A stretch of 64,000 bases of DNA from Marasmius tenuissimus (lineage: Eukaryota; Basidiomycota; Agaricomycetes; Agaricales; Marasmiaceae). This document shows positions 32,927-52,429 of the stretch, in pieces (the first letter of the stretch is position 1; each line of letters starts with the position of its first letter). The position numbers were made by a program, and so were the translations under genes. The stretch is from NCBI GenBank assembly GCA_029532415.1, contig JAQOTA010000058.1, forward strand, positions 496,001-560,000. The letters run 5' to 3'. The notes under the pieces are model-generated. The model worked only from the letters and a program-made list of their open reading frames with translations. It did not search any database and was not told the origin of the DNA.

Positions 32927-35646
32927 ATGTTCACTGAGAATTCCCCGGCATCGCTGAGGTTGGTAATGCCCTCCTGGTTCCTCGTTTCTAGCATTGATCA
33001 CGAAGTGTAGGGCTACTTACGATCTTCTTTTCAACTCTGGAGGATCGCTTTCAAAGATTAGGGATGCAGCTCTGAACGACCGACTATTCCCCAACCACGA
33101 TGGAATTGAAGTACCTGGGAGAAGTATAGCGTGGAAGGTACTGTGATCCTCGACACCGCTGTAGGTTCTCGTCATTTAACAGTGTACAAAGCTATTTCTT
33201 ATTTCAGACGAGCCATTAAGGAACTCTTCGTTAGGCGCTAGCCCAGATTCCCTTCTTGCCTCGCTACGCAGGTCCAGGAGACGCTACGCGGATGAGCTGA
33301 CAGAGCAGATGCGTGCACCAGACGGAAGCTTTGTGGAAGGCTTCGTACCACCCGACCCTTCCTCACCCACCAAGCGCGATACCCCAAGAACCACCAATCT
33401 CGAGAAGAACAACCCTCTCAGTCTCCACACTGATGTACGTTTTAGATGATTCGCCCGTTACTGTATTCGGGATTAAGTTTCGATGATAGAACCCATGGAC
33501 GGAATGGTTTGCGGCTATAGAGTTGCGAAAGACCATAGCTCAGGATGTTGAGAGAACGTGAGTCCGTGCAAGTGTTTCCATCGCGTACATCTCGTGACAC
33601 GGTTGAAAGGTTCCCTGAAATTGACTTCTTTCGTCAACACGATGTCCAGGATCAGCTCACCAATATCCTATTTCTCTATTCCGCAACACACACCACAACG
33701 GGTTATCGACAAGGTTAGTTTGATCGGACCGCAGTCTGCCTGTGTCGTTACAGTGACTCTCATCAGGAATGCACGAACTTCTCGCGCCCATATATTTTGC
33801 TCTCGCGTACGACTCGACGGCCGGTGAAAGTCTTGAAAGTTCCGCGGGGCGGGAGATCTGTGCTCGGGCTTGGGTGGCTGCAGACGCCTGGACTCTGTTT
33901 GAATGCATCATGAAGTCAGTTTCTGTTTGGTATGAATGGCGAGAAGCCACGGCAACATCTCCAAATCTGCCCTCCCCACTCTCCCACCATGTTAACCTAA
34001 ACGTGCAATCGGGGCAAACCGAAGTCAAGCCGTATGTTGCCCCGATCATACAAGCCTGCAATAGGGTACAATCGACTCTCCTCAAATCAGTAGATCCTAT
34101 ATTATGGAGGCAAATACAATCAACTGGCATAGAGCCTCAGATATATGGAATGTGAGTGCTCCTCGAACTCTAGATCTATCTGAACTGACGGTGCGCCCCA
34201 GTCGATGGCTGAGACTCCTCTTCACACGAGAGTTCGCGTTACCTGATGCTCTCAAGTTATGGGATGGCCTTTTTGCGTGCGACCCAACATTTGGGCTGGC
34301 ACCGTGGATATGTGTCGCCATGTTGATCAGAATTCGGAACCATCGTGAGTTTGAAATGGGTATAATGCATTTCTTTACTCAAGCAATAATCCAGTTATTC
34401 CCGCTGATTACACTGGGCAACTTACTGTCTTGCTCAAGTATCCTCCTCCACCCTCAGACGGCGAGACTGGCATTACTGGGCCACATCATACAAGTCACCT
34501 GCTCAAACAAGCCCTCGCCCTCCAAATGTCACCCAACCCTTCCACTGGTGCTAGTGTGGTGACAGAGAACCGAAACTTTCTGGGCATTCCTATTGAAGTC
34601 CCTGAGCCTGCTCCCCCTCCTACGCGAAGACGTCCTGCACCCCAGCTGGATAAATCCTCTCCTCGTCCTGGACCTAGCGTTCACACGAGGCAATCCTCCA
34701 GCCCCCAGATGGGATACCCTGAGATGTTTGCTCGCGGTTTGATGGAGCGGGGAGAAAGTTTTGGGATAAACAAGACATTGATGGGCGCCGTTTCGGAACT
34801 GAGGGTAAGCGTCGATCATATCGTAAATCTGCATCGCAGGAACTGAAGTCACTCACCCAGCGTAACATCCCCGAACTTGCAGCGTCGTTTGTACGACCCT
34901 CCCCGAGTTCTAGTCCTTCGGTGTTCCCCTTGATGGATGAAAGGTCGTCGATAGATCGACCTCCCTGGGAACCGAAACCACGCTCGCAGGTCGAACGGGA
35001 AATAACACATCTGCAAGCAACGAATAAGCGACTAGGTGAATCCTTGACATGGGTTGTCGATGCACTTTTGCAGGACGAGAGCGAGTCAGCCGATTCCTCC
35101 CAAATCAAGCGTCGAAAACAAGGGGCGTTAGAAACCCTGTCCTATATTCGAGACGTTCTCAACGGCGGGGTTGATGATCTGGAGGAAGAGCGGTTGTTCA
35201 GTGACGAAGAAATGGTGAAGCGGAAAGAGAAAAAGCTTCGCAGCCAAAACGAAGCATCGTTGACTTCACCCAGCCGAGATTCTCAAGGCTATTTTGCGAC
35301 CATGTATACCCCGAGAGCACCAGCACCAGCTCCTGTGGTCGATTCCAGCTCCAAGTCTGATTTCCACAAGCCACGGACACCTCAGTACCCTGTAACACCG
35401 TCACCCACATCCTCCCCCGATACGAACGTCGGTGGAGTGCGCCTTGCACCTTGGAATTACACGCAATCCGGATTTTCTGGAAATTCGTCTGCCTTGCCTT
35501 CCACATCGCTTCCGAGACCACCTCCTCGTACATCGAGCAGTATCCGCCGACCGAGTCCGGTTCCTGTTACACCCGAACCCGGCTCTGGGGAGCGAATTTC
35601 AAAGAGAGCAAACGTCAGTCCAGATCCGTTGGGGGTGCTATCGTGA
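32927..35646 (+). CDS. TBC-domain Rab GAP, TBC1D5-like
   Basis: GAP for Rab GTPases, in TBC1D5 proteins linked to retromer and autophagy. Seen: start at 32927, exon 2 after acceptor gtgtag giving YDLLFNSGGSLSKIRDAAL and GRSIAWK. Then comes SLRRSRRRYADELTEQ, and a TBC domain with DVERTFPEIDFFRQHDVQDQ, YRQGMHELLAPIYFALAYD and IRWLRLLFTREFALPDALK, the latter characteristic of TBC1D5. A long Pro/Ser-rich and coiled C-terminal half follows (stop at 35644). The arginine (DVERT) and glutamine (YRQGMHEL) fingers are present. One junction, at 33138-33207, does not keep frame with the obvious GT-AG intron; see findings. Confidence 0.87.
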
Positions 35647-35907
35647 ATCGCTGGTCGCTGTTGTAGCTTATATCTATTTACTTAATAGCAGTCTGCATGT
35701 ATAGAATCTGTAAGTTAGGAATCATGTAACTTGTGTACTTTCACTCATACGAGGGCAGCCGGGCCGAAAACACATGCATGAATTGAGCTGATCGTGCCCG
35801 CAAAAAGTTGCCGAAATCACCCGCGTCTGATTGGCTGGCTGGACAGTCATTGGCCGGAATCGCTCGCTCCGCCAAACAATTCCCTTTCTCCCTCACCAAC
35901 ACCCATC

Positions 35908-38414
<2,507 letters not shown>

Positions 38415-39321
38415 ATGGATATCATTCTCAAGAAGGCGACCGTCACCTGTACACTCATGTAATACTGGAAAAAGTAGGGCACATGGACATAATATAGCTT
38501 TCAGAAACCAAGTGCAGCCGTTCTGTGAGCAAAAGCTAGAGTGTCTTCTTATCTCATGGTCGTTAGAGATCCAGTACTTCCGACTATGGACTCGCAATGC
38601 TCCGGCGACGGATGTGGAATCAGAAAGAGATTTCATTTGATAATCATCACGGTAAGAAAGAGAGGGTGAAAGGGTGACAGACAACAGAAAGAGAGCAACA
38701 AATGAAAGTTCCACAAAGTTGTATGTGTGTCGATGGAAATAGGGCACCGAGAGGCTTGGAGAAAATGAGCGGGTGGCAAGTATGGCGTAAAGAATGTGAG
38801 GATAATCGAGGGTAGGGAGATTCGAGTATACGAGCGCACGGTGCCGTTGGGCAGGTACTTAGGATACAGAAGAAAGATAAGAGAAAGGAAACGCAAGGAG
38901 ACTGATAGCAGAGGACGACCTGTTCTCTCCCCAAATCAGGGTACCCCGTTCCTGCCTACTTCATCCAGACTACGATGTGCTTGCAAATCGTGGAGCACGG
39001 AAGGGTCGACTAGACGATAGATACAGGGTTGGCGGTGCAAGGAGAAATCGGGGATCAACCAATCAGTCAATGGTGCCAGATGGATATGCAGTGGTATAAT
39101 TAAACATACCTGGAAGTACGCTCTTCCTTCGCACGTGGGGAGATTGGTGAGCTCCCGAATGATGATTCATTTCTGTTCCCACGTCATATGTTTGCTAGAA
39201 GAAAAAACCGAAAAAGAAAGGGAGAGAGGCACGCATAAATGCACATAGTTCCAATAGATACACAAGAAAAACAACGCAGGATGCGAGGATATGGGGGAAG
39301 AAGGGCGATTGTGATTTAGAA
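38415..39321. other. Convergent intergenic region sdh1 / PP2A B56 gene
   Basis: About 0.9 kb between two convergent stops. Purine-rich on the plus strand in places. No coding features recognised; probably 3' UTRs. Confidence 0.45.
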
Positions 39322-41502
39322 TCAGTGAATGCGGCGACTCACATCCAATCCTGGATCTGCCATAGGTACTCTCTCAATGCCGTGCTCATCAAGATCGACG
39401 CCACCTATACCTCCCATACCGGGTCCCGCACCGACGATGTCATCGATCGATGCTGCGTTCAGCTCCATACTCAAATCTAGTATATCAGTGTCGTCCTCAG
39501 CTGGGGGTGGGGGCGGCGGGTGTGGGATATCGCTTGGTAGAGTCCCATTGGGCGACTTGCTAATGGCGATGGAACGCATCTTCTGCCATTGTTCGTATCT
39601 CCGAACAGCAGCTTCTTGTTCCCTGAAAGAAAGGAAAGGCGACGGAGAAATTTCAGCACAGATCACAGTAAACGTCATTCGGTTTCGATACGCACTCGGA
39701 TTTCCGCTGCTTATAATGTTGCATTGCTTCATCGAAGAGATCGGGATTAATCTCCATGAATAGCTTCAACGCGTTGTAGACCATTCCGTGGATTGTCCTG
39801 ATAGAGAAAGATTGTCAAATTAGTCGGTGTGAATGATGGAATGGAGCTTATCGCTCACCGATTCCAATGGCTCTTCGAATTGGTGTACAACGCAGGGAAT
39901 ACGATAGGCAGTACCACCGCCAAGTTATCGCTCATCAAGTTCACGACATACTCGTTATTCCAGTACAGCAGTGCCCGTTCTGCCACCTGGAAGTGCTGGC
40001 TGTTGATACACCTGGCCATCTGCTGGAATAGGGGAACTTGTATCTTCTGGAATTCTGCGGGGTCGGTGACGTCGAGGATCTCTTCGACTTCATTCAAGAA
40101 CATAACCTCCTTGGGAGAGTTGACTTTGGGCCAGAACTTCAAGAGCCCGATCATGACATCTTGCGCTAGTGCCGAATCCTTCTCGAGGAATTGCACAACA
40201 CAGTATGCAAGCTGTGGGTGATAGAGGGAGAGAGATTTGACTTTGTGTAAAGGGAGAAGAACGCGTGTGAGGAAGATTTTGTGTTCCTCTTTCAAGGGCA
40301 AAGCGAATCCGTTGATGATAGAGCCGAGAATTTCGAGGAGTTCGGCGATCCCGTTGTGTCTTTCCGTCTCGTATATGAAGTGGAAGAAGACATTGTTGAT
40401 GGATCGCCGGATGAACGCGCGAAGGTTCAAGAATTTTCCATAAATTCGGTGGAGCGTTGTTTTGAGGAAATCACGTTCACGTGGATCCTCGGAGTCGAAA
40501 AGTTCGAGCAAGTTGAGAACAAAGGCTTGGTCAATGTATCGCTTGGCGAGGTTGGTGTTGAAGTCCGGGCTTTCAACGAAGCGAAGGAAAAACTCATAAA
40601 CAATTTGGAGGTGAGGCCATGCAAGCTCGAGAACAGGCTCGTCTTCTTCGGGGTCGAAAGCATCGCCGGTGGGGTTGACAGGAGGGGGTATGGAACGAAA
40701 GAGATTGGCCGCAAACTGTAAGGGGCATGCAGATTAGAACAAGTTGACGTTGTAACGAAGCGAACTGACCATGTTGACGACCTCTGGGTATACGTTGTCT
40801 GTGATCACACCACGTTGCGTGGTGATGTATTCGAGCATCTCATGGAGCGTTTGAGCTTTGATCTGCTTGCCCTTGAGCTCTGAACTAGCGTCATTGAAGT
40901 CAAAAAGAACACGACATTGGTGCAACTTTTTAAGAAAGAGTTGAGGACGTTCAGTTGGGGGAGTTTCTGAGGGAGAAAAAAAGCTCAGCCGGATGCTGTC
41001 AGCGCAGCAAATAAGGGCTCACCTGAGAATGGAGCAAGACGCTCTATTTCGACCTTTTCTGTGACCACAAACCGACTGCTGCGCTGCTTCCTGGGAGGCT
41101 TCCCAACCATGGGAATGGTGTCTCTGGGGCCGGTACGAAGACGATTGATTGGGGTAGCGCGAGGAGGGGTCGCGGGGTCGGACTGTTGCTGAGCATTCTG
41201 TTGCCTCTGATCTTGAGACTGGTCAGGACTGACAACAAGTATCGGAGGTTGTAAACTTGGAGAATGAGAAGAAGCAGATGAAGCTGCTGGCTGAGGTGCT
41301 GGTTTTGGGGGAGGAGGAGGAGGTGCAGCGTTACTGGCACTGCTGCTGGCGCTGTTGTTCGAATTGTTGCTATGTTTTGGCTCCTTCTTGGATGAATCGG
41401 AGCTCTTTCTACTCAACTGTTCAATATTGAAGGCCTAGTCAGATCTGTTTCTGTTTTCTGAGAATGAAAAAAACGAACCGATAATTTCTTGAAACCCTTC
41501 AT
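39322..41502 (-). CDS. rts1: Protein phosphatase 2A regulatory subunit B56 (B')
   Basis: Targets PP2A to substrates in mitosis and stress signalling. Seen: start at 41502 with [14 protein letters not shown] joined across the first intron. A long Ser/Pro/Gln-rich N-terminal region follows, then the HEAT-like core: VDACTL-type start lost in small exons, then [20 protein letters not shown] (via exon 40511-39855), [20 protein letters not shown] and [19 protein letters not shown]. It continues with [37 protein letters not shown] and [17 protein letters not shown]. The acidic C-terminal tail after [14 protein letters not shown] ends at 39322. Full-length organisation. Its start lies only 76 bp from that of the divergent gene at 41579. 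Confidence 0.95.
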
Positions 41503-41578
41503 GTTCATCATTTATGTAGGTGGAATCGATGAACCAAGGCTTGGGAGTGTGACCAAGCGTGACACAAGCTCTTTGCCC

Positions 41579-42747
41579 ATGGCAGCCATCTATACCGTTT
41601 ACACTTCACCAAACCATCCGCCAATTCCCAATCACCTTCCAACTCTTATTGTCACTCCTCATGGCCAGCCTTCAAATATTCTGTATTCCTATCTTCACAC
41701 AAATTTCAACGCAGAGAACTATCTCTTGACCCCGTCTCCTCAGGGCGACCTCTGCGTTGCCAAACTCTTCCCACCTCGTCCTTCCTCCAACGGAAAGGCT
41801 TCAGCCTCTGATCCGGGTCACTCGTCGCCAGCTTCCGCTCGTGTTGTTCGCTGCGAAGCTTCTCGCAATCTTAAGTGGTCGATTGCCAACACCGGTGTCA
41901 TTTCTCCCATTTACAAGCTATCGCTTCCTTCCCCCGACTCTCCGGATCTTCCACTCTTTCAGATCTCAAAGCCAAACCCTAATGCTGCTTTTTGGAGCAT
42001 GTTCTACTTTGCCTATGCCGGTCACAACATCCCCCCAAAGCGTATAGAGTTCGGCAAGATTCAGAAGAACCCACCTGGTCCCAATGGAGGCGGCACCAGA
42101 ATTAGCATCACGGGCAAGTCTCCCGAGGAGAAAGCTGTTTGGCAGACTCTAGGGGAAGGAAATGAAGACTGTGTCGAATGGGTCGTCCTCTGTGCTGCGC
42201 TAAACCTACTTGAGTTAGTGATCGCTGTTTCTAATTCGAGGCTCGTGACTGATGAATGTTTCATCGTGACCCTAGCGACGAAATTTTGAAAGCAGCAGAG
42301 AAAACTCCGGGCGCTCCAGGTGGCCCGACTCCCGTATCACTTCGTGATCCAGGACCTGCTTCTGCTGGTCCCCCGCCTCAGCGACCTCCCCCTCAACATG
42401 CTCATTCCATGCCTCCCCCTGGTGGCCGCGGCGGCCCACCACCCAATATGCAGGGTCCACCTCTGGGAGCCGGACGCGGTTTCCAAGGGCCACCGCCCCC
42501 CGGACATCCGGGTCCTGGGCCAATGCCCCCTCAAGGTTACGGTCCTGGTCCCGGTCCTCAAGGTCCTCCTAGAGGTCCTCCAGGGCCCCCTGGGGGCCAG
42601 CAGATGCCTCCACACATGATGCGGGGAGGTCCTCCTCCAGGCCCCGGACAGATGCCTCCTCCGGGGCCAGGATACGGTCCCGGTCCTGGTCGCGGGGGTC
42701 CACCCCCGCAACAAATGCAACCGCCTCAGCAGGCTAGGCGATTCTAA
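41579..42747 (+). CDS. Conserved-looking protein with Pro/Gly-rich tail, function unknown
   Basis: I recognise no named family. Two exons: a first from ATG 41579 (MAAIYTVYTSPNHPP) to about 42211, joined after GA|gttagtg...ccctag to DDEILKAAEKTPGAPGG. Stop TAA at 42745. The N-terminal part (about 210 residues) looks globular: NILYSYLHTNFNAENYLLT, RCEASRNLKWSI, NAAFWSMFYFAYAGHNIPP and TLGEGNEDCVEWVVLCAALN. The last 150 residues are almost wholly Gly/Pro with Arg, Met and Gln (GPGPGPQGPPRGPPGPPGG), a low-complexity tail that may drive condensates or bind RNA or WW/SH3 domains. The long in-frame opening upstream of 41579 has no ATG and overlaps the B56 promoter. Confidence 0.8.
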
Positions 42748-43433
42748 TCTTTACGTTTCTTTAGTGATGTATCTCGGGTTCGTTTTGTATACCACCCATC
42801 ATCGACTTTCTCCGGACAAAGTTTCTTCCGTTTCGTCGTTTTCTACGGGCCCTGGGCCCCTTTTCCAGACTCCCGATTGTTGTTTGAATCGATACCCTTC
42901 CGAATTCACATTCACTCAGTCTGATCTCTTCTCTATTCTCACTCTATCCCAATACCGTTTCCTGACGGTTCACATTTAGCGGGTTTTATGTTGGCGTCCA
43001 CTATATCGAATATCGAGTCTTGAGGTCGTTCCTCACATTAATTTATGTAAGATTCCAGCTTGCTTCTTCCTTCACGAACCACAGGTATTCATTCATACCC
43101 CAAAGCTCTGTATATAATGTCCAGGCTGTCTATTACTCGCCCGGCTGTTGCAATCGTTCATGATTATGCATGCAGTATGAGTACCAAGGTACCGAGCCTT
43201 GTACTTGACAACTCGATAACGTTCAATCCCTCCGCCGGACGCAGAGTTAAACGTAACGTTGGGGACCACGGGTCGCCATCCAGCTTGCGTTGCTCAAATC
43301 AGAAGTCGCGATTGCCAAGTCCCGGTTACGAATGGCCGCAGAATCGAAGAATTCAATAATGAACGGGATATAATGACTACTACGACATTTTGACACGTAT
43401 ACATACTCAGAGTCTTCGGAAATACTCGACTTC
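42748..43433. other. Convergent 3' intergenic region
   Basis: Between the Pro/Gly-rich protein gene and citrate synthase, which converge. Short open frames on both strands show no motifs. T/C-rich on the plus strand near 42760-42960, consistent with a 3' UTR. Confidence 0.4.
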
Positions 43434-45584
43434 TCAAGCGCTACCACTCTTTGCAAGCTGTTCAATGGCTTCAAGCGAGTATGCTGTAGAGGACAACAAT
43501 TAGTACTCCAGTCTCCCGTGTCATCAAACAGCGACCACACGTACATTTCGGCCTTTCGAGGGGCAGTCCAAGCGCTAAGGGATAATTCAGCACGCTGAAT
43601 GGGTCAATTCAGGCGGAAGCTTACCTCTGGCCCAGACCAATTGAGTGACGCAACCAAGTGCTGAAAGCACAGAAGAGTGAGTTGGATGGCGTGCGAAAAA
43701 AGATAACACGCTTTACCTCGAGAGACACCGAAAATGACGGTGTAGTACTTGAACTCGGTCAGTCCGTAGTGGTGTAGCACACAACCTAGACAGGATGTCG
43801 GTCACTTGTCGCGTCGAATACGTAGAGGTGACATACCGGATGCGGCATCAACGTTCGGGAACGGATTCTTAGTCTGATAGAGCAATCTCAGCGCTCACAT
43901 CCGACCCCGATAAGCTGGTTATTCACGCACCTTGCCGTGTTCCTTGAGAACGTCAGGAGCAACTTCATAGGTCTACTTAAACGTGAGCCAGAGCATAGAG
44001 TGATGGAAATCTAGGCGACAGACCTGCTTGACCAGCTGGATAATAGGGCTCTTCAGCAAGTCGGGTCGGGATTCGCAGAAGTCCTGAAGAGCGATGAAAC
44101 GAGGGTCAGGGCTTCGAAGAACACCATGTCCGTAGCTGGCAGAGAGGATTGTTAGAGCATTGCACAATCTCCGTGGTCGTAACGCACCCAGGTACGACTT
44201 GTCCAGACTTGAGGGTCTTCCACAAATATTCTTTGATGACGTCGTGCGTAATGTTGTCACCAACTTCCTTCAGCATCTGTTGTTGCCACCTGAGCACTTC
44301 TTGGTTGGCGAGCCTATGACGCAGTGTCAGTCGAGAACGTAGGATAAAGTTCAGATTCCAGTTACCCATGTAGCGGCCCGGCGAGAGCAAACAACGCTGC
44401 TGCATAGGAGAGATAAGGGTCCGACAGGGTCGAGCCGACGAGGTCTGGAGGATGATGGTCCGTGAGCAAAAAGCAAGGCGTTATCGGGAGGTTGAGAACA
44501 TACGAGCCGTGTGGGCGGAAGCATTTCCTCCTTCATGGTCACCGTGGATTGCAATGTATAGTCGAAGGTACTCGGTCAAATCTTGATTGTTACCATAGCC
44601 GAGCATGTTGGTGTAATTGCCAACCAAATCGAGGTTTTTGTCAATTCCGGGCAACGGGGTGCCAGGTTTGTAGACATTGCGGTAAATGCGTGCAGCTAAG
44701 GCGGGCAAACGCGCGACGAGGTTAATGCAGTCATCAAGTGTGTGGGTCCAGTATTCAGACTTCTTGATGCCCTTTTCGTACGCCTGTTGGAAGGAGCTAT
44801 CATGGTTCAAGGCGGCGACACCCATTCCAAGCTGGGTCATAGGGTGAAGAGTGGATGGAAGTCTTTTGATGGTTAGTTTAAGCTTGAAGTTTGGCGGGCG
44901 ATGTATAACTTACGAGTCGATCAGCTTCTCTACATGCGCAGGAAGGTCTCCCTTCTCCGCCAATTCCCTCGATAACTCGCGTGTTTGTTCTGTGGTCGGA
45001 ACTTGTCCAGTGAGGAGTAACCAAAGCATACTTTCGGCAATGATCTCCTTCCCTCCTTCAGCTGGAGGAAGTTGACGCTGGCAGTCGGGAATGGAGAGTC
45101 CGTGGAAGCGAATGCCCTTGAGAAGACGCCGTTGAGCGATCGAACTTCGGATAGCACTTTGGAATTGGGTACCTCCTCCGGATCAAGGACTGACGAGTCC
45201 CATAACATAGCACGAAGTCCACGCATGCCTCCGAGCACATTGGCAACCTATAGGACGTGAGTTGATACAGGACCAGCAACGATGTGGCAGACATACCTTC
45301 ACATCGCCGATGACACTATCGGCGTGTTGCTCTTTCTAGACGCGAATCGTTTGGATGTGGTCATGAAACAATCAAGCCCGAGACTTACGAGACGCTTTAA
45401 GTGGGCCTGCTTGGCCGGAATCACCTCTGCAATCGTTTCCTTCAAAGACTTTACGTTCGCGTTGAGCATAGACCTCTGAACATGTAGCTGTGATGTTACG
45501 TACCTTGGTGGACGCAAGTCGCCGACCGAGCGCGTTGGAGGACGACCTCGACAGAGACCGAGCAAGGGCTGTTCTGGAGAGCAT
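43434..45584 (-). CDS. cit1: Mitochondrial citrate synthase
   Basis: Condenses oxaloacetate and acetyl-CoA in the matrix, first step of the TCA cycle. Seen: start at 45584 with an Arg/Ser-rich presequence ([20 protein letters not shown]) and [16 protein letters not shown] after the first intron. Then [59 protein letters not shown], the active-site [14 protein letters not shown] (about 44540), [16 protein letters not shown] with the second catalytic His, and the end [16 protein letters not shown]. About eleven introns, several exons under 60 nt. The last junction (AAA T|gtacgtg...ctacag|CA TAC) is clear. Complete and probably active. Confidence 0.97.
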
Positions 45585-45864
45585 GATTTAGATGATGGTG
45601 GTTGAAGACCAAGCCTGAATACACCCGTGAATGAGAATCGGTAGTATGCGGAGGAAAACGCGGAGTTAGTGGGGAAATCGGGGCGGGGACCCCAGTTTAC
45701 CGAGTTCCGAGGGCGGTCAGGTGCGGCCAGTCACGTGAGTGACATGTGAAATAAACTTGTACACACGAATCAGACACGTATTCGAGATTCCAGACCGAGT
45801 GGCCAGCACATCTCCGAAGTCGACTTCACGCACCTCTCTACATTAGAAAATCGCCGTCCTACAA

Positions 45865-46757
45865 ATGGCGTCCGTCCTAGTTCCTGTTGCATACCTCGCC
45901 GTTCTTGTCACCGCTCTTTTGGTCTTCAGTCACTTCTACAGGAAACGACTTGCATGTAAGGACTCGTTCGACCTCGTGGAAATCCGTTAATGACGCGTTT
46001 CCTTCATCTAAAGCGCAACCATTAGAGCCCTACTTCCCGTCACACCCTGAGCGAAATGCCTACGTTACACTCCTTCAGAAAACCGATCCCCCCACGCCCG
46101 AGGTCATATTGAAATCGGCATTGGTTCGAAGAGCAATGGCGGACGTTCAACGTGTTCTTCGTATCCGCGAAGACAAACCTGCCTTGCAGAATCTCCTTCA
46201 AAAAGGCTCCATTGGCGACGAACTATGGAACAGTCTCTTGGCCGCAGAAAAGGAACTGGAGGGAGAAATCGTAGAGGTGGTGAACGAGGCCAACTCATTC
46301 GTCGAGGGCTGGGGCCCCGTCATCTTCCAGACCGCCAATGAGATGCTTGCAAATGAGAAGATGCGTCAGATATTTGAGTCCACGGCAGAAAGGAAAGCGG
46401 AATTAGGTGAAGATGTCCCTCTCCTCCCTCTCCTTCTCTGTTCCACAAGGTCTCACCTTCCTCACATGGATAGCGGCGAAATACGGTCTTAAACTCGAAA
46501 CTCCTTCTCCCGAGACTCTGATTCAGGTTCAAACTCAAGCGCAAGCATCCACTCCTCCCACTCCAAGTCGCGCTGCAGCGGAACTAACAAATACTCTCTC
46601 TCCGTCAGTCAGAGCCGGAGTTGAAAGTGCAGCGTCGAGCGACGCTGAATCACAGAAGGGTTCCTCACCACGTTCCAAAGCGGTGAGTTCACACTCTCAG
46701 TCCCTGAATCATACTGAACCCATGCAATAGGCTAAAAAGGGTGGAAAACGGAAGTAG
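45865..46757 (+). CDS. sec66: Sec63-complex subunit Sec66/Sec71
   Basis: ER membrane protein of the Sec62/63 post-translational translocation complex. Seen: start at 45865 with one N-terminal membrane anchor (VLVPVAYLAVLVTALLVFSH), intron after LAS, then QPLEPYFPSHPERNAYVTL. The family core follows: LKSALVRRAMADVQRVLRIR, EDKPALQNLLQKGSIGDELW and FVEGWGPVIFQTANEM. A Ser/Thr-rich tail ends in KKGGKRK, which could be an ER-retrieval-like basic end. Three short introns. Divergent from citrate synthase with 280 bp between starts. Confidence 0.92.
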
Positions 46758-47020
46758 TGGTGACGAGCCGGTCGCACTTTGTACTTCATAGTTCATTGAA
46801 TCCATCCGATTCGCCTTCACTGGGCTTCTGAGATCACTCCGTGACCCTTGAGCAGTCCGAGATGAGTCGTTATTGCATACATACGTACATAAGCAGACAA
46901 CCGAGAATTTACTGTAATTGAGCGCGAGTGAAAAAAACAGAGAGTACTACACCGATGAGAAAGGAAATCAAGAGATGTGCAATGAATTCAGAATGAAGTT
47001 CCATGAAATCGAAATCCCAA

Positions 47021-51298
<4,278 letters not shown>

Positions 51299-52429
51299 CG
51301 TATCGTTCTAGGGTTGCGTCGATTAAGATAATGGTGGAGTTGGGCTGCAAATAGAGACTCACCATAACCTGAGGGTCACGAGAAAGCACGGGCTATTAAC
51401 TGGGAGGTCTGTATCAAAGTGATGAACGAGCGAGATTGAAGTGAGGTAGAGGTTGGTGCACGGAAGATGGCGTTCGCCTTCGCTGACGGTGACTCCAGGA
51501 ATGACAAATTAGGGCCTGGACAGCTTGCAGGCCATTGCTGACAAATGCCGGCTCGGCACCGCCTCTGGACAAAATTATTTTCTTGCTGTCAGCGTTCGCG
51601 TCGCTTCTCTTTTCACTTTCTGAATCTCTGACACGCAATACGAGCGCATCTAACGTCAAGCAAATCGATAGAATGAGGGTCCTTAATGAGGTGTTTTTCC
51701 GTTCTTCTGTTACTTCTTGAGCTCACACGATCCTTAAATTGTCTCGATAGGAAGATCCTCGCGATCCTTCACCAGCCTTTTCGCTGGGCCACTGTCGGTA
51801 ATGAGTCAAAATCGTGTAAGAGCAAGTCAACAAGTCTGTGTTGTGTTCTGTGGGTCTCGTTTTGAGGTCCATTGAGCTTGGGAGTTTTTCCCTACCGACT
51901 TCTGGCACTGCCGCTTGAGCAAGAACAATGGTCACCGACTGGTCAACAGTGTGCTTAGATGGTGTGCCGTTTCTGCTCTTTCTGGCGAACATTCTCTATC
52001 GTACACTCGTGTAGTTGCGTGTCACTGTACCTAAAGACATAATCAGATAGAGCCCTCATTTTTTTACAAGTAGTGCCCCACTACTGTCCATGTTTCACGT
52101 CATGATTGAGCACGAGCGCGGCGTTGTGGGAATTCCGTCAGTTGAATTCATTACGACCCGCTTACTTTCCCTTTGCCCTACTCATCCATCTATCTCGGTT
52201 TGAAAGCTACTCACGTCGTTTTTCCTCTGGCAGACGTTTCTGTCGAGCTATTACCGTAGTATCTTCAGCGGTTAGGGCCTTGAATCTCGGAGCAATCGCT
52301 ACGCTTGCCTTACCAGGGTTCATCAGGTCTTTGCCTCATGTCCAGAAACTCGCTTCATCACATATATTGTTTAACGCACGGAGACACCTCTGACTCAGTC
52401 TCCCTCACACTGCCCTTCGCATTCGCTGC
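51299..52429. other. 1.1-kb region between ubp15 and the large charged protein
   Basis: Contains the divergent promoters. On the minus strand an uninterrupted 89-codon frame (51992-51723, MFARKSRNGTPSKHTVD) ends in a stop and could be a small gene. A second frame (51659-51414) lies behind it. Neither shows a family motif and no sound exon chain was found, so I do not call a gene. Long 5' leader for the 52430 gene is likely. Confidence 0.4.

Noticed and set aside
38633..38934. Overlapping hydrophobic minus-strand frames after sdh1
   Set aside because: Hydrophobicity comes from a purine-rich plus strand read backwards; likely 3' UTR.
40237..40721. Plus-strand frames across the B56 gene
   Set aside because: Antisense of a strongly conserved B56 exon.
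42337..42720. Minus-strand frame opposite the Pro/Gly-rich tail
   Set aside because: Shadow of the GC-rich repeat on the coding strand.
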